From Flavobacterium sp. 20NA77.7 (GTDB taxonomy: Bacteria; Bacteroidota; Bacteroidia; Flavobacteriales; Flavobacteriaceae): a DNA stretch of 64,000 bases. Made by a program: the position numbers and the translations under genes. Below are positions 1 to 7,463 of the stretch, piece by piece (within the stretch, counting starts at the first letter, position 1; the number at the start of each line of letters is the position of its first letter). Location of the stretch: NCBI RefSeq assembly GCF_031326205.1, contig NZ_CP133721.1, positions 310,001 through 374,000 on the forward strand. The letters run 5' to 3'. A model generated the notes under the pieces. That model was not told where the DNA came from and ran no database searches. It worked only from the letters and a program-made list of their open reading frames with translations.

Positions 1-326
1 CCTTTTCCTGGTTCAAAGAAATTAACTAAAAGCATACCTAATAATAGCGATATGGAAGAGGCAGATAGAAACCATATCATCGCTTTTCCTCCTACACGAC
101 CCACCATTTTCATATCGCCCATTTTAGCAATCCCAACAACCAAAGTAGAAAAAACCAATGGCGCAATGATCATTTGTACCAAACGAATGAAAATTGTACC
201 TAGTAATTTAATGTTTTTAGAAAAAGATGGAATAGCATCAGGAAATTGATAATGGATAATGCCCCCAAGAACTACACCAACAAGTAGTGCTATAATGATG
301 AGTAAGAAAAGCTTATTGTTTTTCAT
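1..326 (-). CDS. Dicarboxylate/amino acid:cation symporter, N-terminal part (runs off window)
   Basis: The gene reads leftwards from an ATG at 326 and leaves the window, so about 108 N-terminal residues are visible. They begin MKNNKLFLLIIIALLVG, a first membrane helix, and continue with the stretch FIRLVQMIIAPLVFSTLVVGI, which is the hallmark of the DAACS (GltP/DctA) family of sodium- or proton-coupled transporters for glutamate, aspartate or C4-dicarboxylates in the inner membrane. A second helix around MIWFLSASSISLLLGMLLVNFF fits the fold. The substrate cannot be told from this part. It is divergent from the S9 peptidase at 447, and a TACTTTTA element (complement of 346-353) is a possible -7 box. 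Confidence 0.85.
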   Translation of the reverse strand, partial: MKNNKLFLLIIIALLVGVVLGGIIHYQFPDAIPSFSKNIKLLGTIFIRLVQMIIAPLVFSTLVVGIAKMGDMKMVGRVGGKAMIWFLSASSISLLLGMLLVNFFEPGK

Positions 327-446
327 GTGTAAAATTTGATTTTAATAAAAGTACTATGTTGTGTAAATAAATTTATTTGTGTGTGAAAATACACATTTTT
401 TTTTAAAAATGTACTACTTTTAGCATCGTATTTAAATTTTTTAAAA

Positions 447-2345
447 ATGAAAAAATATATTTTACTCGTTATCAGTATGATTAGTATTACTACATCCGCA
501 CAAGAGATTTTAACGCCAGAAAAACTTTGGCAGTTAGGCAGAATTAATCCATTGGGAATGACCAAAGATGGCAAAAACATACTTTTTAAAGTAGGCATTC
601 CAAGCATTCAAGAAAATAAAATTGTCTCTACTACGTATACTATACCTGTAAATGGAGGCAAGGCGGTGCAAATTGTTTCTGCGGAAGGGTTAATACACGA
701 TAAAAATGTATCAAAAGACGGAACCAAAAAAATATTTGATAAAGCGGTAAAAGTGGAAAAATTATTAGGAACAGATTTGTATCCTGAATTAACTAGAACA
801 ACCGCACAAGTATATTCAGAATTAGATTATCGCCATTGGGATACGTATAATGATGGCACGCATAATCATGTGTTTTATAAAGATTTGGTATCGGGTAAAG
901 AATTTGATATTATGCCTGATGAGCCTTATGACGCTCCTCAAAAACCACATGGAGGAGATGAAGACTATACTTGGTCGCCCGATGGTACAAAAATCATTTA
1001 TGTATGTAAAAAATTAGCCGGAACGGCTTATGCAAAAAGCACAAATACCGATTTATATGAATATGATTTAGCAACTGGTAAAACAGTAAATTTAACACCT
1101 ACTAATAAAGGATACGACACACATCCTCTTTTTTCACCTTTGGGTGAATTATCTTGGTTGCAAATGAAACGCGATGGTTTTGAAGCGGATAAAAATGATA
1201 TTATAGTAAGACACAATACTATTGATGTTAATTTAACCGAAAATTGGGACGGTACTGTTGATAGTTTTGTATGGTCTAAAGATGGGTATGAAGTCTTTTT
1301 TATAGCTCCTGTAAAAGGCACAAAACAACTCTTTAGTGTTGCATATATTGGAGTTTCTAAAAATGCACATAAAGTAATTCAACTTACAGATGGCGATTTT
1401 GATGTTAATGGAATTGTTGGTTTTACTGAAAATTCAGTAGTAGTATCAAGAACAGATCACAACCATGCAGCAGAGATTTTTTCTTTTGATTTAAAAAAGA
1501 AAGATTGGAATCAACTCACACATGTAAATGATGAAGCCTATGCAAAAATCGGAATGTGTACATCAGAAAAGAGATGGGTAACGACCACAGATGGAAAAAA
1601 AATGTTGGTTTGGGTTATTTTACCACCTAATTTTGATAAAACAAAAAAATATCCAACGCTTTTATATTGTCAAGGCGGACCACAAAGTGCTTTAACGCAA
1701 TCGTATTCATTTCGTTGGAATTTTCAATTAATGGCTTCGCAAGGGTACATTATAGTGGCACCAAACCGAAGAGGTATGCCAGGACATGGTGTAAAATGGA
1801 ACGAACAAATTTCGGGAGATTGGGGCGGACAAGTCATGGACGATTATTTGTCAGCCATTGATGATATCACTAAAGAATCGTATGTAGATAAAAACCGTTT
1901 AGGTGCTGTGGGTGCTAGTTATGGTGGCTATTCGGTATTTCAATTAGCAGGAATTCATAAAAATAGGTTTAAAACATTTATTTCTCATTGTGGTATTTTC
2001 AATACAGAAAGTATGTATGGCACAACAGAGGAAGTCTTTTTTACAAATTGGGATGCAGGTGGTGCCTATTGGGAAAAAGAGAATAAAACAGCGCAAAAAA
2101 CCTACAACGAATTTAATCCTATTAAGTTAGTAAACAATTGGAATACCCCGATACTAATTATTCAAGGGGGGAAAGATTATCGTGTGCCAATAGGACAAGG
2201 TCAAGAAGCATTTCAAGCGGCGCAATTAAAAGGAATTAAGAGTAAGTTTATATTGTTTCCAGACGAAAACCATTGGGTATTAAAACCACAAAATGCTTTA
2301 GTATGGCAAGGGGAATTTTTTAAATGGTTGAAAGAAACGTTATAA
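447..2345 (+). CDS. S9 family peptidase (prolyl oligopeptidase type), exported
   Basis: The 632-residue protein has a signal peptide (MKKYILLVISMISITTSAQ) and an N-terminal half with WSPDG/WSKDG blades typical of the beta-propeller of S9 peptidases. The C-terminal alpha/beta hydrolase domain carries the serine in GASYGG (S491), the aspartate in GGKDYR (D577) and the histidine in DENHW (H609), in family order. Length and order fit periplasmic dipeptidyl/acylaminoacyl peptidases that trim peptides after extracellular digestion. Subtype (DPP4-like, S9C or other) is not resolved. It stands alone, divergent from the symporter, and the next gene starts 30 bp downstream on the same strand, so read-through is possible. 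Confidence 0.92.
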   Translation: MKKYILLVISMISITTSAQEILTPEKLWQLGRINPLGMTKDGKNILFKVGIPSIQENKIVSTTYTIPVNGGKAVQIVSAEGLIHDKNVSKDGTKKIFDKAVKVEKLLGTDLYPELTRTTAQVYSELDYRHWDTYNDGTHNHVFYKDLVSGKEFDIMPDEPYDAPQKPHGGDEDYTWSPDGTKIIYVCKKLAGTAYAKSTNTDLYEYDLATGKTVNLTPTNKGYDTHPLFSPLGELSWLQMKRDGFEADKNDIIVRHNTIDVNLTENWDGTVDSFVWSKDGYEVFFIAPVKGTKQLFSVAYIGVSKNAHKVIQLTDGDFDVNGIVGFTENSVVVSRTDHNHAAEIFSFDLKKKDWNQLTHVNDEAYAKIGMCTSEKRWVTTTDGKKMLVWVILPPNFDKTKKYPTLLYCQGGPQSALTQSYSFRWNFQLMASQGYIIVAPNRRGMPGHGVKWNEQISGDWGGQVMDDYLSAIDDITKESYVDKNRLGAVGASYGGYSVFQLAGIHKNRFKTFISHCGIFNTESMYGTTEEVFFTNWDAGGAYWEKENKTAQKTYNEFNPIKLVNNWNTPILIIQGGKDYRVPIGQGQEAFQAAQLKGIKSKFILFPDENHWVLKPQNALVWQGEFFKWLKETL

Positions 2346-2375
2346 TAAGTCAAATAATTAGGTAATCTATAACGT

Positions 2376-3587
2376 GTGAATCATTTCGACATCATTATTA
2401 TTGGCGGAGGTGCAGCCGGATTTTTTTCAGCTATTAATATAGTAGAAAAAAATCCGAAACTTCGTGTTGCTATTTTAGAACGTGGAAAAGAATGTTTGTC
2501 TAAAGTCAAAATCTCTGGTGGTGGTCGTTGCAATGTAACTCATGCCTGTTTTGTGCCAAATGATTTGGTTAAGTTTTATCCGCGAGGTGAAAAAGAACTG
2601 AAAGGCCCTTTTCATCAGTTTTGCTCGGGAGATACGATAGAATGGTTTGAAAAACATGCTGTCCAACTTAAAATTGAAGAAGACGGCCGAATGTTCCCTG
2701 TTTCAAATTCTTCGCAAACTATTATAGATTGTTTTGAAAAAGAAGTTCAAAAATTAGGTATACAAGTCATTACTTCTCAAAGCGTTCAGTCGTTATTTCA
2801 TAATGGAGAAATTTGGAAAATAGAAACACAAAACAATTCGTATAAAGCGAAAAAATTAGTTATAGCAACGGGTAGTAATCCTAAAATTTGGGAACTGTTT
2901 CATAAATTAGGACATACTATTGTTTCACCAGTTCCATCACTTTTTACATTCAATATCAAAGATGCTCGAATAAAAGATTTAATGGGTGTTTCTGCTGAGG
3001 TTTCGGTAAAAGTAAAAAACAGCAAATTAGTCGCTTCTGGGCCCTTATTAATTACGCATTGGGGAATGAGTGGTCCTGCCATATTGAGACTTTCTGCTTG
3101 GGGAGCTCGAGAATTATTTGATACAAATTACCAATTTGCCATTCAAATTAATTGGTTAAAAGACCAAAATTTTGATGAGGTTTTGGCGATGCTTCAAGAA
3201 TTAAAAATAGAAAATGCCAAGAAAAATTGTGCTAAATTTTCTCCTTTTGCGTTGCCAAAACGACTTTGGGAAAGTATTTTAGAGGCTGCTACTATTTCTT
3301 TTGAAACGAAATGGGCCGATTTAACTAAAAAACAACTCAACAAATTAGCCGAAGAACTTACAGTAGCAACCTATCAAGTGAATGGTAAGAGTACGTTTAA
3401 AGAAGAATTTGTAACCGCAGGTGGTATTGATTTAAAGGAAATCAACTTCAAAACCATGCAAAGTAAAATTTTACCTAACCTCTTTTTTGCAGGCGAAATA
3501 CTAAATATTGATGCAATTACAGGTGGATTCAACTTTCAAAATGCTTGGACGGGAGGGTTTATTATTGCTGAAAATATTATAAAATAA
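2376..3587 (+). CDS. NAD(P)/FAD-dependent oxidoreductase, BaiN/HI0933 family
   Basis: This 403-residue flavoprotein opens with a Rossmann dinucleotide-binding motif (IIIGGGAAGFFSAINI, residues about 6-21), then KISGGGRCNVTH, the signature of the HI0933/BaiN family. The C-terminus has the second FAD contact, FAGEILNIDAITGGFNFQNAW. Family members are soluble flavin oxidoreductases; some bacterial relatives reduce bile-acid enones, but the substrate here is unknown. The start is GTG at 2376, which places the glycine-rich loop at the usual distance from the N-terminus. It lies 30 bp after the S9 peptidase and has no obvious promoter of its own. Confidence 0.88.
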   Translation: MNHFDIIIIGGGAAGFFSAINIVEKNPKLRVAILERGKECLSKVKISGGGRCNVTHACFVPNDLVKFYPRGEKELKGPFHQFCSGDTIEWFEKHAVQLKIEEDGRMFPVSNSSQTIIDCFEKEVQKLGIQVITSQSVQSLFHNGEIWKIETQNNSYKAKKLVIATGSNPKIWELFHKLGHTIVSPVPSLFTFNIKDARIKDLMGVSAEVSVKVKNSKLVASGPLLITHWGMSGPAILRLSAWGARELFDTNYQFAIQINWLKDQNFDEVLAMLQELKIENAKKNCAKFSPFALPKRLWESILEAATISFETKWADLTKKQLNKLAEELTVATYQVNGKSTFKEEFVTAGGIDLKEINFKTMQSKILPNLFFAGEILNIDAITGGFNFQNAWTGGFIIAENIIK

Positions 3588-3596
3588 TTTCTTTAA

Positions 3597-3705
3597 CCAC
3601 AAAGTACCCTAATTGTTCACCAAGAACACTAGGTTTCTTAATCTCAATAGTATAAAAAACTTAGCGAAACTTTGCCTTTACTTTGAGTTACTTTGTGCAA
3701 CCAAC
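3597..3705. repeat. Dispersed intergenic repeat, AACCACAAAG class (degenerate)
   Basis: The non-coding DNA between the flavoprotein and tspO starts with AACCACAAAGTACCCTAA and later has TTAGCGAAACTTTGC and TTACTTTGTG. The same word set (AACCGCAAAGAACGC, TTAGCTTTGTAAACTTAG) recurs at 21599-21700, and GCGTTCTTTGCG with GTGTCTTTGTG recurs inverted at 55660-55715. The copies are diverged. A short reading frame crossing this region (3613-3804) is judged spurious. Confidence 0.55.
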
Positions 3706-3709
3706 CTAC

Positions 3710-4186
3710 CTATCTATTCAAAAACCAAATACTCCAAGTCAATATACTTGCAAAAGAAACCCAAGCTATATAAGGAAGGAGTAAATAACCCGCATTTTTG
3801 TTAATGGGTTTAAATTTTACATAGGTTTCATAAATCATTAATAAAAGTAAAATGACTTCAACTGCTGCTAAAAACAAATTTTGAAGGCCAAAAAATAAAT
3901 ACGACCACAATGCATTAAGAGCCAATTGAATAACAAAAAATTTCAAGCCTTGTTTTACTTCTTTCTCTTTCGAATTAATTTCGTTCCAAATTAACCCTGC
4001 TGCAATTCCCATAAAAATGTAAAGCGTTGTCCAAACCGGTGCAAAAATCCAATTTGGCGGATTAAATATAGGTTTTACAAGTGTCGGATACCAAGTAGTT
4101 ATAGACGATTGTGTGACCTTTCCAGACAAAAATCCAACAACTAAACAAATTGTAACACAGTAAATAATTCGAAGGTATTTTTGCAT
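3710..4186 (-). CDS. tspO: TspO/MBR family membrane protein
   Basis: The 158-residue protein is rich in tryptophan and aromatic residues and predicts five membrane helices, the number typical of TspO. The segment WYPTLVKPIFNPPNWIFAPVW is the family signature between helices 1 and 2, and WSYLFFGLQN and WSIWFLN follow in helices 4 and 5. TspO proteins bind porphyrins and affect tetrapyrrole or stress responses; the role here is inferred only from family. It is transcribed alone, leftwards, and its 5' end is divergent from mvaD with about 90 bp between them. Confidence 0.9.
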   Translation of the reverse strand: MQKYLRIIYCVTICLVVGFLSGKVTQSSITTWYPTLVKPIFNPPNWIFAPVWTTLYIFMGIAAGLIWNEINSKEKEVKQGLKFFVIQLALNALWSYLFFGLQNLFLAAVEVILLLLMIYETYVKFKPINKNAGYLLLPYIAWVSFASILTWSIWFLNR

Positions 4187-4216
4187 TTCTTTAAAATTTT
4201 AATCAAAGATAGTAAA

Positions 4217-4251
4217 ACTTCTGCTTCTGATTTCTAAGTTCTTACTTTCCT
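4217..4251 (+). repeat. Degenerate heptamer tandem repeat (consensus nTTCTnA)
   Basis: Five successive 7-mers can be read just before the mvaD promoter: ACTTCTG, CTTCTGA, TTTCTAA, GTTCTTA, CTTTCCT. The 7-nt period matches the runs at 5386, 6402, 7401 and 19770, but the unit sequence differs from site to site. Confidence 0.6.
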
Positions 4252-4255
4252 TTTT

Positions 4256-4263
4256 TATCTTTG
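4256..4263 (+). promoter_or_regulatory. -7 element TATCTTTG for mvaD; decides the start codon
   Basis: A perfect TAnnTTTG box lies at 4256-4263 and contains the in-frame TTG at 4261. Transcription would begin about 4 nt further on, so that TTG cannot be the start and ATG 4279 is preferred, giving a leader near 12 nt. No clear -33 TTG is seen. Confidence 0.6.
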
Positions 4264-4278
4264 TCAAAAATTGCAACG

Positions 4279-5364
4279 ATGTTCACAGAACAAGATTTTA
4301 TACAAACAAATTTTTCTACCATAGATAAAACTGCTTTTGCGTGGAGTGCGCCAAGCAATATCGCCTTAGTAAAGTATTGGGGTAAAAAAGAAAACGGGGA
4401 GCAAATTCCAGCTAATCCATCAATTAGTTTTACCTTAAAGCATTGTAAAACGATCACATCCGTAGAGGTAAAAAGAAAAGAAATGAATGAATCGTTTTCT
4501 TTTGATTTGTTGTTTGAAGGGCAACCTAAAGAAGAGTTTAAACCAAAAATTCAAAAATTTTTAGAACGAATAGAACGGTTCTGTCCTTATTTGAAAAATT
4601 TTCATTTAGTAATTGATACAAAAAACACATTTCCTCACAGTTCAGGCATAGCGTCATCTGCATCAGGAATGGCGGCATTAGCAATGAATATCATGAGTCT
4701 TGAAAAAGCGCTTGTTCCAGCTATTTCAGACGATTATTTTTATGCAAAAGCTTCTTTTTTAGCACGTCTAGGAAGCGGAAGTGCTTGTAGAAGTATAAAA
4801 GGAGAGGTTGTAACTTGGGGAGAAAACCAAAGTATAAAAGCAAGTTCCGACTTGTTTGGTGTAGCATTTGAATCGTTACATGAAAATTTCAAACAGTATC
4901 AAGACACTATATTGCTTGTAGATAAAGGAGAAAAAGTGGTATCGAGCACACTTGGACATGATTTAATGCATGGGCATCCTTATGCCGAACGAAGATTTGA
5001 GCAAGCACACGACAACCTAGCTGCATTAAGCACAATTTTAAAGGAAGGTGCAATTGAAGACTTTATTAAAATTGTTGAAAGTGAAGCATTGACATTACAT
5101 GCCATGATGATGACATCCATGCCTTATTTTATATTAATGAAACCTAATACGCTTGAAATTATTACCAAAATTTGGCAGTTTAGAAACGACACTAAGTTTC
5201 CTGTTTGTTTTACATTAGATGCAGGTGCGAATGTACACGTTTTATATCCAAATAATGTAAAAGAGAAAGTGTTGCAATTTATTAAAGATGAATTAGTTGG
5301 CTATTGTGAAAATGGTCAGTATATTTGTGATGAAATTGGGAAAGGTGCCACTTGTTTAAAATAA
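4279..5364 (+). CDS. mvaD: Diphosphomevalonate decarboxylase
   Basis: This GHMP-superfamily enzyme converts mevalonate 5-diphosphate to isopentenyl diphosphate, the last step of the mevalonate route. It has the family opening SAPSNIALVKYWGKK (early residues), the phosphate-binding PHSSGIASSASGMAAL, the conserved RLGSGSACRS stretch, and the C-terminal DAGANVHVLYP. The 361 residues from ATG 4279 fit the family; a longer frame from TTG 4261 is rejected because that codon is inside the -7 box. It heads a cluster with a mevalonate-kinase-like protein and a UbiA prenyltransferase. Each of these genes has its own short leader. Confidence 0.93.
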   Translation: MFTEQDFIQTNFSTIDKTAFAWSAPSNIALVKYWGKKENGEQIPANPSISFTLKHCKTITSVEVKRKEMNESFSFDLLFEGQPKEEFKPKIQKFLERIERFCPYLKNFHLVIDTKNTFPHSSGIASSASGMAALAMNIMSLEKALVPAISDDYFYAKASFLARLGSGSACRSIKGEVVTWGENQSIKASSDLFGVAFESLHENFKQYQDTILLVDKGEKVVSSTLGHDLMHGHPYAERRFEQAHDNLAALSTILKEGAIEDFIKIVESEALTLHAMMMTSMPYFILMKPNTLEIITKIWQFRNDTKFPVCFTLDAGANVHVLYPNNVKEKVLQFIKDELVGYCENGQYICDEIGKGATCLK

Positions 5365-5385
5365 TTTGTATCTTTACACAAAACA

Positions 5386-5420
5386 ACTGATTACTAAATA
5401 CTGTAAACTGTAAACTAAAA
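5386..5420 (+). repeat. Heptamer tandem repeat (ACTGTAA unit) in the leader of the GHMP kinase
   Basis: Five 7-mers are contiguous: ACTGATT, ACTAAAT, ACTGTAA, ACTGTAA, ACTAAAA. The array ends one base before the ATG at 5422 and follows a TATCTTTA box at 5369-5376, so it would form nearly the whole mRNA leader. Confidence 0.75.
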
Positions 5421-5421
5421 A

Positions 5422-6360
5422 ATGAAAGGACCGCTTTTTTATTCAAAAATATTACTCTTCGGAGAATATGGAATTATACAAGATTCAAAAGGTCTTTCTA
5501 TTCCCTATAATTTCTATAACGGGGCATTAAAAACAGATGCTAATCCTTCAGAAGAAGCTAAAAAATCAAATGAAAGTTTAGTAAAGTTCACGGTTTATTT
5601 ACAGCAATTGCAAAAGAATCAGCCTTCATTGGTTTCTTTCAATTTAGAAGCGTTGCAAAAGGATGTTAATGCCGGAATGTATTTTGATTCTAGTATTCCT
5701 CAAGGCTATGGAGTAGGAAGTAGTGGCGCTTTAGTAGCAGCCATTTATGATAAGTACGCATATGATAAAATCACTGTTCTAGAAAATTTAACTCGAGAAA
5801 AATTACTGCAATTAAAATCTATTTTTGCTCAAATGGAATCTTTTTTCCACGGCAAAAGTTCAGGTTTAGATCCGTTAAATAGCTATTTAAGTTTGCCTAT
5901 TTTAATTAATTCCAAAGATAATATTGAACCAACTGGTATTCCAAGTCAATCTACTTCTGGGAAAGGAGCCGTTTTTTTAATTGACTCAGGAATTGTAGGT
6001 GAAACCGCGCCTATGGTAAATATATTTATGGAAAACTTAAAAGACAAAGGTTTCCGTAATATGTTAAAATCTCAATTCATTAAATATACGGATAAATGTG
6101 TGGAAAATTTCTTGCATGGTGATGTTAAAAATTTATTCCAAAACACAAAAGAATTATCAAAAGTAGTTTTAAATAATTTCAAACCAATGATTCCAGAACA
6201 GTTCCACCAAGTTTGGCAAAAAGGAATTGATACTAACGATTATTATTTAAAATTATGTGGTTCTGGCGGTGGTGGCTATATCTTAGGTTTTACCGAAGAC
6301 CTAGATAAAGCAAAAGTTGCATTAAAAGACTATAAATTAGAAGTTGTATATCAATTCTAA
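5422..6360 (+). CDS. GHMP kinase, probable mevalonate kinase
   Basis: The 312-residue protein starts FYSKILLFGEYGIIQ, typical of mevalonate kinases, and has the GHMP ATP loop as IPQGYGVGSSGALVAA (about residues 90-106) plus the C-terminal glycine loop CGSGGGGYILGF. Position right after mvaD supports phosphorylation of mevalonate. A phosphomevalonate kinase role cannot be excluded, since flavobacterial paralogues are close and no second such kinase is in the window. The start follows directly on a heptamer array. It is separated by 57 bp from mvaD and 75 bp from the prenyltransferase. Confidence 0.85.
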   Translation: MKGPLFYSKILLFGEYGIIQDSKGLSIPYNFYNGALKTDANPSEEAKKSNESLVKFTVYLQQLQKNQPSLVSFNLEALQKDVNAGMYFDSSIPQGYGVGSSGALVAAIYDKYAYDKITVLENLTREKLLQLKSIFAQMESFFHGKSSGLDPLNSYLSLPILINSKDNIEPTGIPSQSTSGKGAVFLIDSGIVGETAPMVNIFMENLKDKGFRNMLKSQFIKYTDKCVENFLHGDVKNLFQNTKELSKVVLNNFKPMIPEQFHQVWQKGIDTNDYYLKLCGSGGGGYILGFTEDLDKAKVALKDYKLEVVYQF

Positions 6361-6401
6361 AATCAAAATTTCAAGTTTAGGAATTTTATTTCAATTTATT
6401 C

Positions 6402-6429
6402 GTTAAACTTAAACCTTAATCTTGAAACC
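6402..6429 (+). repeat. Heptamer tandem repeat (TTAAACC-like unit) before the prenyltransferase gene
   Basis: Four 7-mers can be read as GTTAAAC, TTAAACC, TTAATCT, TGAAACC, ending six bases before ATG 6436. The array is more degenerate than the one at 5386 but has the same period and the same place in the leader. Confidence 0.6.
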
Positions 6430-6435
6430 AATTCC

Positions 6436-7356
6436 ATGCTCAATCGCAAAACCAAAATACTGCTCACTAAAATCTTGAGTTTTTTCTCTGTAGTGCGTGG
6501 CTACAATATTTTTGTTATTGCATTGGCACAGTATTTAGCTGCTATTTATATTTTGGCTCCCGAAAAAAGAGCACTTGACGTTTTGTTAGATTGGCGCTTG
6601 TTTTTATTAGTAATGGCTTCTACGTTTGCCATTGCTGGAGGGTATATTATCAACAATTTTTATGATGCAAAAAAAGACATCATTAACCGACCAAAAAAAT
6701 CCTATTTAGACCGTTTGGTAAGTCAAAAAACCCAATTACAAGTTTATTTTACGCTTAATTTTATTTCGGCATTATTGGCTTTTTTTGTATCGTGGCGAGC
6801 TGCCATTTTTTATTCCGGTTACATTTTTTTGCTTTGGTATTATTCACATAGGTTGAAAAAATATGTAGCAATAGGTAATCTTTCCGCCGCTCTTTTAGCG
6901 GTACTTCCTTTTTTTGGGATTTTGTTGTATTTTAAAAATTTTTATCAGGTAATTTTTGTACATGCCACCTTTTTGTTTCTTATTATTTTAATAAGGGAAA
7001 TGATTAAAGATTTAGAAAATATATCAGGAGATTTAAGTAATGATTACCAAACATTACCAGTTATTTTTGGCGAAAGATTCACTAAATGGTGTATCACATT
7101 TTTATTAGCTTTAACACTAGTTCCTGTTTATTTTTTAGTTACCATTTATGAGGTAGGTTACATGGATACCTATTTTTATTGCAGTTATTTTTTCTTGCTT
7201 TTTTTCCTATGGAAATTATGGTGTGCAAGCCAAAAGACAGCTTACATAAAATTGCACATTCTACTAAAATTAATTCTCGTTGCAGGTGTAATTTGTATTA
7301 TTCTAATTAAACCAACTGTTCTTGAAAACGGACAAAAATTATTGCTTAAAAAGTAA
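6436..7356 (+). CDS. UbiA-family prenyltransferase (geranylgeranylglycerol-phosphate geranylgeranyltransferase-like)
   Basis: This 306-residue polytopic inner-membrane protein has the two aspartate-rich motifs of UbiA enzymes: NNFYDAKKDIINRPKK near residue 75 and KDLENISGDLSNDYQTLP near residue 195, both needed to hold Mg and the prenyl diphosphate. In flavobacterial genomes the homologue beside mvaD is usually named geranylgeranylglycerol-phosphate geranylgeranyltransferase by similarity to the archaeal lipid enzyme. The true acceptor in this organism is unknown. The mevalonate neighbours would supply its isoprenoid donor. Eight to nine hydrophobic segments are visible. Confidence 0.82.
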   Translation: MLNRKTKILLTKILSFFSVVRGYNIFVIALAQYLAAIYILAPEKRALDVLLDWRLFLLVMASTFAIAGGYIINNFYDAKKDIINRPKKSYLDRLVSQKTQLQVYFTLNFISALLAFFVSWRAAIFYSGYIFLLWYYSHRLKKYVAIGNLSAALLAVLPFFGILLYFKNFYQVIFVHATFLFLIILIREMIKDLENISGDLSNDYQTLPVIFGERFTKWCITFLLALTLVPVYFLVTIYEVGYMDTYFYCSYFFLLFFLWKLWCASQKTAYIKLHILLKLILVAGVICIILIKPTVLENGQKLLLKK

Positions 7357-7400
7357 TATAGGGCTAATAGAAATAGCTTTTTTGTCCAAATAAAAAAAAG

Positions 7401-7435
7401 ATTCTGATTTCTAAACTCTAAATTCTAATTTTAAA
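7401..7435 (+). repeat. Heptamer tandem repeat (nTTCTAA unit) before the pseudouridine synthase gene
   Basis: Five 7-mers are contiguous: ATTCTGA, TTTCTAA, ACTCTAA, ATTCTAA, TTTTAAA. The unit resembles the array at 4217 (TTTCTAA occurs in both). It lies just upstream of a TACTTTTG -7 box at 7440-7447, where the -33 region would be. Confidence 0.75.
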
Positions 7436-7463
7436 CAAGTACTTTTGCAAAAAAATAAAACCT

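Noticed and set aside
323..607. 94-residue minus-strand frame over the S9 peptidase start
   Set aside because: It is antisense to the signal peptide region of a clear gene and shows no motif.
3613..3804. 63-residue frame between the flavoprotein and tspO
   Set aside because: It runs through the degenerate AACCACAAAG repeat and into the antisense of tspO, with no recognisable motif.
4217..7435. Heptamer arrays as CRISPR repeats
   Set aside because: Units are seven bases with no spacers, and there are no cas genes in the window.
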